A stretch of 64,000 nucleotides of DNA from an uncultured Oscillospiraceae bacterium (lineage in GTDB: Bacteria > Bacillota > Clostridia > Oscillospirales > Acutalibacteraceae), in the NCBI GenBank assembly GCA_902492045.1, contig CABUKB010000006.1:1-64000 (forward strand). Reading direction: 5' to 3'. The notes beneath the pieces are model-generated. The model did no database searches. It was not told the DNA's origin and saw only the letters and a program-made list of their open reading frames with translations. The translations under genes were made by a program, and so were the position numbers. Shown piece by piece: positions 59,750-64,000 of the stretch. Each line of letters starts with the position of its first letter. The stretch's first letter is position 1.

Positions 59750-60889
59750 TCAGCCGTCCCGTCCCGTACCTGCGGGGCAGAGGATCTCTTCCCCACCGTA
59801 CCGGCGGACAATGCTCTCCATTTCGGGGAAGACGCCTTCCATCTCCTGAACCAGCCGGATCTGGTTGCGGGCCCGCACCAGGTTGTGATCGGGACGGGTG
59901 GTTTTGAAATAGACATCCCCGTCCAGATAATCGGCCAGGAAGCGGGAGGCAAGCTCCAACGTGATGATTTTGGCCCCCAGGGGAAGAAGCCGAATTTCTT
60001 CGGGGGTGAGAAGCCCCTTCGTCTCCTCCAGAAAGCCTTTGGTGAACTGTTCAAACATCGCGAGGTCGAAATGGACCTTCGACAAATCCTCCTCGTCCTC
60101 TCTCGCAGTCGAGGCCCCGGAACGAACGGCGTCTCCGAAATCATAGACCGACGTTCCCGGCATGACGGTGTCGAGGTCGATAACACACAAAGCCTTATCG
60201 GTGGCCGCGTCAAACAGGATATTGTTGATCTTGGTGTCGTTGTGCGTCACCCGATACGGGATCTTTCCCGCCGCCAGCCATTCCACCACGGTGCCGGCCT
60301 CGGCCTCCCGGCCGAGAATAAAGTCGATTTCCGCCTCGGCCTCCCCACGACGGCCGGCCCGGTCTTCCTTCACAGCGCGGCGGAGATCCTCCATACGCCG
60401 AACGGTGTTGTGGAAATGCGGAATGGTTTCCACCAGGATATCGACGGGAAAATCGGACAGCCAGCCCTGGAATTCCCCGAACGCCCGGCCGGCTTCGTAG
60501 AAATGCACCGGCTTTTCAATAATATCGTAGGCTTTTGCATTGTCTACAAACCGATATACCCGCCAGAAATCGCGGTCGTTTGTATACAGATAGGGGCGGC
60601 CGCCGTCCGCAGTCAGGAAGGAAAGAACCCGCCGCTCATAGCTGCCGTATTCCTCAAGCAGCTTTTTCTTGATGTGCTCGGTGACGTTGAGGATGTTGTG
60701 CATCACATCCTCCGGGTTCTTGAACACGTAGGTATTGATCCGCTGAAACGTGTATTTGTCGCAGTGGCCGTCGTCCGGATCGGCAAAGGACACCTCATAG
60801 GTGCGGTTGATATTGCCGGCGCAGATCTCATGCCAGGCCGTCAGCCGTCCGGCTATGCCGAACTTTTCTCCCAGTCGCTGAAAATCCAT
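59750..60889 (-). CDS. Phosphotransferase similar to N-acetylhexosamine 1-kinase
   Basis: A 379-residue kinase of the APH/choline-kinase fold. It shows ICAGNINRTYEV at the N-terminal nucleotide region, the catalytic loop VTHNDTKINNILFD (Asp base and Asn) and VIDLDTVMPGTSVYDFGDA with the metal-binding Asp. The order resembles NahK of the lacto-N-biose/galacto-N-biose route, which phosphorylates GalNAc or GlcNAc at C1, but homologues of other specificity exist and no partner genes are nearby. ATG 60889 follows AGAGGGATG. It stands alone between mfd and the arg operon. Confidence 0.78.
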   Translation of the reverse strand: MDFQRLGEKFGIAGRLTAWHEICAGNINRTYEVSFADPDDGHCDKYTFQRINTYVFKNPEDVMHNILNVTEHIKKKLLEEYGSYERRVLSFLTADGGRPYLYTNDRDFWRVYRFVDNAKAYDIIEKPVHFYEAGRAFGEFQGWLSDFPVDILVETIPHFHNTVRRMEDLRRAVKEDRAGRRGEAEAEIDFILGREAEAGTVVEWLAAGKIPYRVTHNDTKINNILFDAATDKALCVIDLDTVMPGTSVYDFGDAVRSGASTAREDEEDLSKVHFDLAMFEQFTKGFLEETKGLLTPEEIRLLPLGAKIITLELASRFLADYLDGDVYFKTTRPDHNLVRARNQIRLVQEMEGVFPEMESIVRRYGGEEILCPAGTGRDG

Positions 60890-61226
60890 GTCATCCCTCT
60901 TTTATACTGTGTTCGTTTCCCACAACCGGCGGCGAAACGCCGCACTTTGGGAAATCAGGGAACAAGAAAACCGCCGCGCGCCGTTTTTGCGGCCCGCGGA
61001 CCCCGCTCCATCCGTCGAAAAGAGCGGTGCGGATGATATTCCGGTGTTTTATTATATCCCTTTTATCCGCCGGCTATGATCGCCAATCGCCAGCCGGACG
61101 CATTGTGGGCCATCCGGCCCCTCGCGGGCATATGCCAACAGTATAGCCGGTTTCAGCAATTTTTTCAACCCTCTAGCATCCCGGCCCCCTCCGGAGCGGG
61201 CTGGAACCGCGCCGCGCGGCCACAAA
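60890..61226. other. mfd to sugar-kinase intergenic
   Basis: No gene recognised. GTATAAAAG at about 60903-60911 on the minus strand could be the -10 region of the kinase gene. No clear terminator for mfd was found. Confidence 0.35.
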
Positions 61227-64000
61227 TCAGGCGCCCGCCTCTTCCAGCCCCGCCTGCAGCGCCTCCCGCAGGGCGTCTAAAGAGGTCAGCCCCTTTTTGA
61301 CCTTGACCGCAAAATAAGGTTTGGGCCCGGCGTTGATCATCACCCGGCCTTTGAGGGCCGTTGACATCCGGGAGCCGGCCTGCAAATCCAACGTGCGCTG
61401 ATAAAGCAACAGGGTGTCGGCCCTCTGCTTGATTTCATAAATTCCCATCCGGGCCGCCATATTCCGCAGCAGGGCCACGTCAATAAGACCTTGCACCGCC
61501 TCAGGCGGTTCTCCGAACCGGTCGATGAGTTCATCGTAAACGTCCAGGGAATCCTCTTCGGTGCGGATATCCGCGATCCGGCGGTATACATCCAGCCGCT
61601 GGGCATTTGAAGCGATATAGGATTCGGGGATATGGGCGGTGACGGGCAGATCAATGAGGCATTCCTCCTGCCTGGAGGGGGGAAGCCCTTTTTCTTCGTT
61701 GACGGCGTCGGCCAGGAGCTTCAGATACATCTCATAGCCCACCGCCTCCATATGCCCGTGCTGCTGGGCGCCCAGGAGGTTGCCGGCTCCGCGGATTTCC
61801 ATGTCCCGCATGGCGATTTTGAATCCAGCGCCGAATTCGGTAAACTCCCGGATGGCTTCCAGCCGTTTGGAGGCCACGTCGGACAGGACTTTCCCCCGGA
61901 CAAAGGTTAAAAAGGCAAAGGCGCGGCGGGACGAGCGGCCCACCCGTCCCCGGAGCTGGTGAAGCTGGGACAGGCCGAAACGATCGGCGTTTTCAATGAT
62001 GAGGGTATTGACGTTGGGAACATCCACGCCGGTCTCGATGATGGTGGTGCAGACCAGCACATCCATTTCGTGTTCCAAAACCTGCCGCCAGATTTCCGAC
62101 ATCTCCTCCTCGCTCATCTTGCCGTGGGCGAAGGCGACCCGGGCCTCGGGGATCCGCATCTGGAGCCCGGCGGCACACCGCTCGATGGTCTCGACCCGGT
62201 TGTGAAGATAATACACCTGTCCGCCCCGGCGCAGTTCCCGCCGGATCGCGTCGACGAGGATGCCGTTGTCGTGTTCGAGGACATAGGTCTGAACCGGGCG
62301 GCGGTCCTGGGGCGCCTCTTCAATGACCGACATATCCCGAATACCGCTCATCGCCATGTTCAGGGTGCGGGGGATGGGGGTGGCGGACAGAGTGAGTACG
62401 TCGATGTTGGGGGCGAGTTCCTTGATCCGCTCCTTTTGTGCCACCCCGAACCGCTGCTCTTCATCCACGATGAAAAGGCCGAGATTGTGAAACTTCACGT
62501 CTTTCGACAGCATCCGGTGGGTGCCCACTAGAATATCAATCTCTCCCCGGGCGGTGCGGCGGAGGATCTCCGCCTGCTCCTTGGGGGTGCGGAACCGGGA
62601 GAGCATCTCCACCTGAACCGGGAACCCCTCGAACCGGCGGACGATGGTGTTGTAATGCTGGAATGCCAGAATGGTGGTGGGCACGAGCATCACGCATTGC
62701 TTGCTCTCGGAGACGCATTTGAAAGCGGCCCGCAGAGCCACCTCCGTCTTTCCGAATCCCACATCGCCGCAAAGCAGGCGGTCCATGGGGACCGGGCGCT
62801 CCATATCTTCTTTGATTTCATCAATACAGCGAAGCTGATCCTCGGTCTCCTCATATTCGAAATGCCGTTCAAAATCGTATTGCCACTCGGTATCCGGCCC
62901 GAAGGCGTAGCCAGGTGTTGCCATTCGTTTGGAATAAAGCTGGATGAGTTCTTTGGCGATATCCCGGACCGCTGCCCTTACCCGGGACTTGGCCTTCTGC
63001 CATTCCTGCCCGCCCAGGCGGTGGAGTTTAACCCGCACCTCGTCCTTGGTTCCGATATATTTCGATACCAGGTCGAGCTGCGTGACCGGCACATACAGGG
63101 TGTCCCCCCTGTCGTACTGAATTTGGATGTAATCCTTCACCACGCCCTGCACCTCGATCTGCCGTATCCCTTGATACAGGCCGATGCCGTGGGCCGCGTG
63201 GACGATATAATCCCCCGGCGTGAGTTCGGCGAGGCTGTGGATTTCCGCCCCCTTGTTCCGGTTTGTCCTCCGGCTCTTGCGCCGATAGGTGGATATCCGG
63301 CCGTGGGTGATAACCGCAAAGCCCGCCTCCGGGAAATCCGCCCCGGCCGACAGCCCGCCCCGCATGACCAGGACCCGTCCCCTGACCGGCTTCTCGGGGG
63401 AGGGCGCGTATAACGCGGGCAGTCCCTGTTTTTGCAGATCTTCTGCGAGGGTCACGGCGTTCTTCTCTTCCGCCCCAGCCAGAACGATGCAGCTCATGTT
63501 TCGATGCAGCATATCCCGCAGGTCATCGCAGAGCAGTTCCAGCCCTCCGGACCATACAGGCAGTTGTCTGGCGGTTATATTGTACAAAGAGTTTATTCTT
63601 ACATCCGGACTGGTGCGGGCAAATGCCTCCAAGAACACGGTATCCCGTTTGTCAAACAGGGCGGAGAGCCCGGTCCAATCCAGCATATAATCCGACAGGC
63701 CACGGCAGAGCTGGCCCTCCTCCAGCAGCGTCTGGATATCCTCCTGCAGCTGCCACTGAGCGGTACGCAGCCGTTCCCGCACTTTGCTCCCCTCCGATAC
63801 CAGCAAAAGAGCCCCATCTGCGTAATCGAGGGCGGTGGCCGGGGCGGGATAGATCAGGGGAATGTATTTATCGAGCGAGGCCGGTTCCCCGCCTCCCCGC
63901 AGCCGGTCGGCATCGGCCAGCAGGTTTTCCCTCTGGAGGGCCGCCGTTTTTCCCCGCAGAGTCGCCGCCAAAGTTTCGATCTTTCCGGCCAGTTCCGCCG
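61227..64000 (-). CDS. mfd: Transcription-repair coupling factor Mfd (partial, 5' end outside window)
   Basis: Mfd removes stalled RNA polymerase and recruits UvrA. The visible 924 codons cover most of the protein: part of the UvrB-like N-terminal module, the RNA-polymerase-interacting Tudor-like domain (DYIVHAAHGIGLYQGI, about 260 residues in), and the RecG-like motor with Walker A LLCGDVGFGKTEVALRAA, DEEQRFGV, LTLSATPIPRTLNMA and GRVGRSSRRAFAFL. The C-terminal TRCF domain ends LQAGLEEAGA. The frame stays open to the right edge, so roughly the first 230 residues are missing. Confidence 0.96.
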   Translation of the reverse strand, partial: AELAGKIETLAATLRGKTAALQRENLLADADRLRGGGEPASLDKYIPLIYPAPATALDYADGALLLVSEGSKVRERLRTAQWQLQEDIQTLLEEGQLCRGLSDYMLDWTGLSALFDKRDTVFLEAFARTSPDVRINSLYNITARQLPVWSGGLELLCDDLRDMLHRNMSCIVLAGAEEKNAVTLAEDLQKQGLPALYAPSPEKPVRGRVLVMRGGLSAGADFPEAGFAVITHGRISTYRRKSRRTNRNKGAEIHSLAELTPGDYIVHAAHGIGLYQGIRQIEVQGVVKDYIQIQYDRGDTLYVPVTQLDLVSKYIGTKDEVRVKLHRLGGQEWQKAKSRVRAAVRDIAKELIQLYSKRMATPGYAFGPDTEWQYDFERHFEYEETEDQLRCIDEIKEDMERPVPMDRLLCGDVGFGKTEVALRAAFKCVSESKQCVMLVPTTILAFQHYNTIVRRFEGFPVQVEMLSRFRTPKEQAEILRRTARGEIDILVGTHRMLSKDVKFHNLGLFIVDEEQRFGVAQKERIKELAPNIDVLTLSATPIPRTLNMAMSGIRDMSVIEEAPQDRRPVQTYVLEHDNGILVDAIRRELRRGGQVYYLHNRVETIERCAAGLQMRIPEARVAFAHGKMSEEEMSEIWRQVLEHEMDVLVCTTIIETGVDVPNVNTLIIENADRFGLSQLHQLRGRVGRSSRRAFAFLTFVRGKVLSDVASKRLEAIREFTEFGAGFKIAMRDMEIRGAGNLLGAQQHGHMEAVGYEMYLKLLADAVNEEKGLPPSRQEECLIDLPVTAHIPESYIASNAQRLDVYRRIADIRTEEDSLDVYDELIDRFGEPPEAVQGLIDVALLRNMAARMGIYEIKQRADTLLLYQRTLDLQAGSRMSTALKGRVMINAGPKPYFAVKVKKGLTSLDALREALQAGLEEAGA

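Overview
The window looks like a chromosome segment of a GC-rich Firmicute of the class Clostridia, probably an Oscillospiraceae-type gut or anaerobic organism. This rests on strong AGGAGG-type ribosome sites, several TTG starts, a T-box leader, a Firmicute-type LexA box, LytTR regulation, and families typical of Clostridia such as DUF1934 next to argS and a CotH/VTC/DUF4956 operon. The backbone is GC-rich. Several blocks are visibly AT-richer and carry signs of transfer.

Layout. 1-3009: secA. 3120-9410: a small integrated element, flanked by a 16-bp direct repeat, inserted at the first codons of ychF. It carries a two-gene ABC exporter, a soluble histidine kinase, a LytTR regulator and an internally deleted tyrosine integrase. 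9394-23543: backbone genes, namely ychF, a P-loop kinase, a three-gene ABC-2 operon, a radical-SAM/DUF4130 DNA-repair pair under a perfect LexA box, an acetyltransferase, nnr, a lipoprotein, murI, DUF1934 and argS. 23641-25119: two decayed tandem genes that look related to proteins of peptide-biosynthesis clusters. 25714-30032: CotH-VTC-DUF4956 operon. 30033-31500: an AT-rich insert with one methyltransferase. 31643-33600: ilvA with an isoleucine T-box leader, then ridA. 33920-35774: an iron-siderophore-type ABC permease and ATPase.

35836-50933 is a composite mobile region. Its core (about 36160-46835) is an integrative mobilizable element: TnpV, a MarR-controlled cargo operon of eight genes (regulator, nitroreductase, esterase, free-standing adenylation enzyme, acetyltransferase, radical SAM, Fpg-type glycosylase, Cys-rich KTR protein), a MobA/MobL relaxase, a possible oriT, excisionase, HTH repressor and tyrosine integrase. 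It seems to sit inside an older array of one-gene segments (HAD hydrolase, peptidase E, methyltransferase plus an oxidase fragment) that share repeated left and right ends.

51067-59367 is a complete arginine operon on the minus strand (argG-H-C-J-B-D-F) with two predicted ArgR boxes upstream. The window ends with a NahK-like sugar kinase and most of mfd, which runs off the right edge. No tRNA, rRNA or CRISPR array was seen. The most interesting points are the composite mobile region with its repeated ends and its MarR-controlled cargo, the start-codon-swapping insertion in ychF, and the SOS box in front of the radical-SAM pair.
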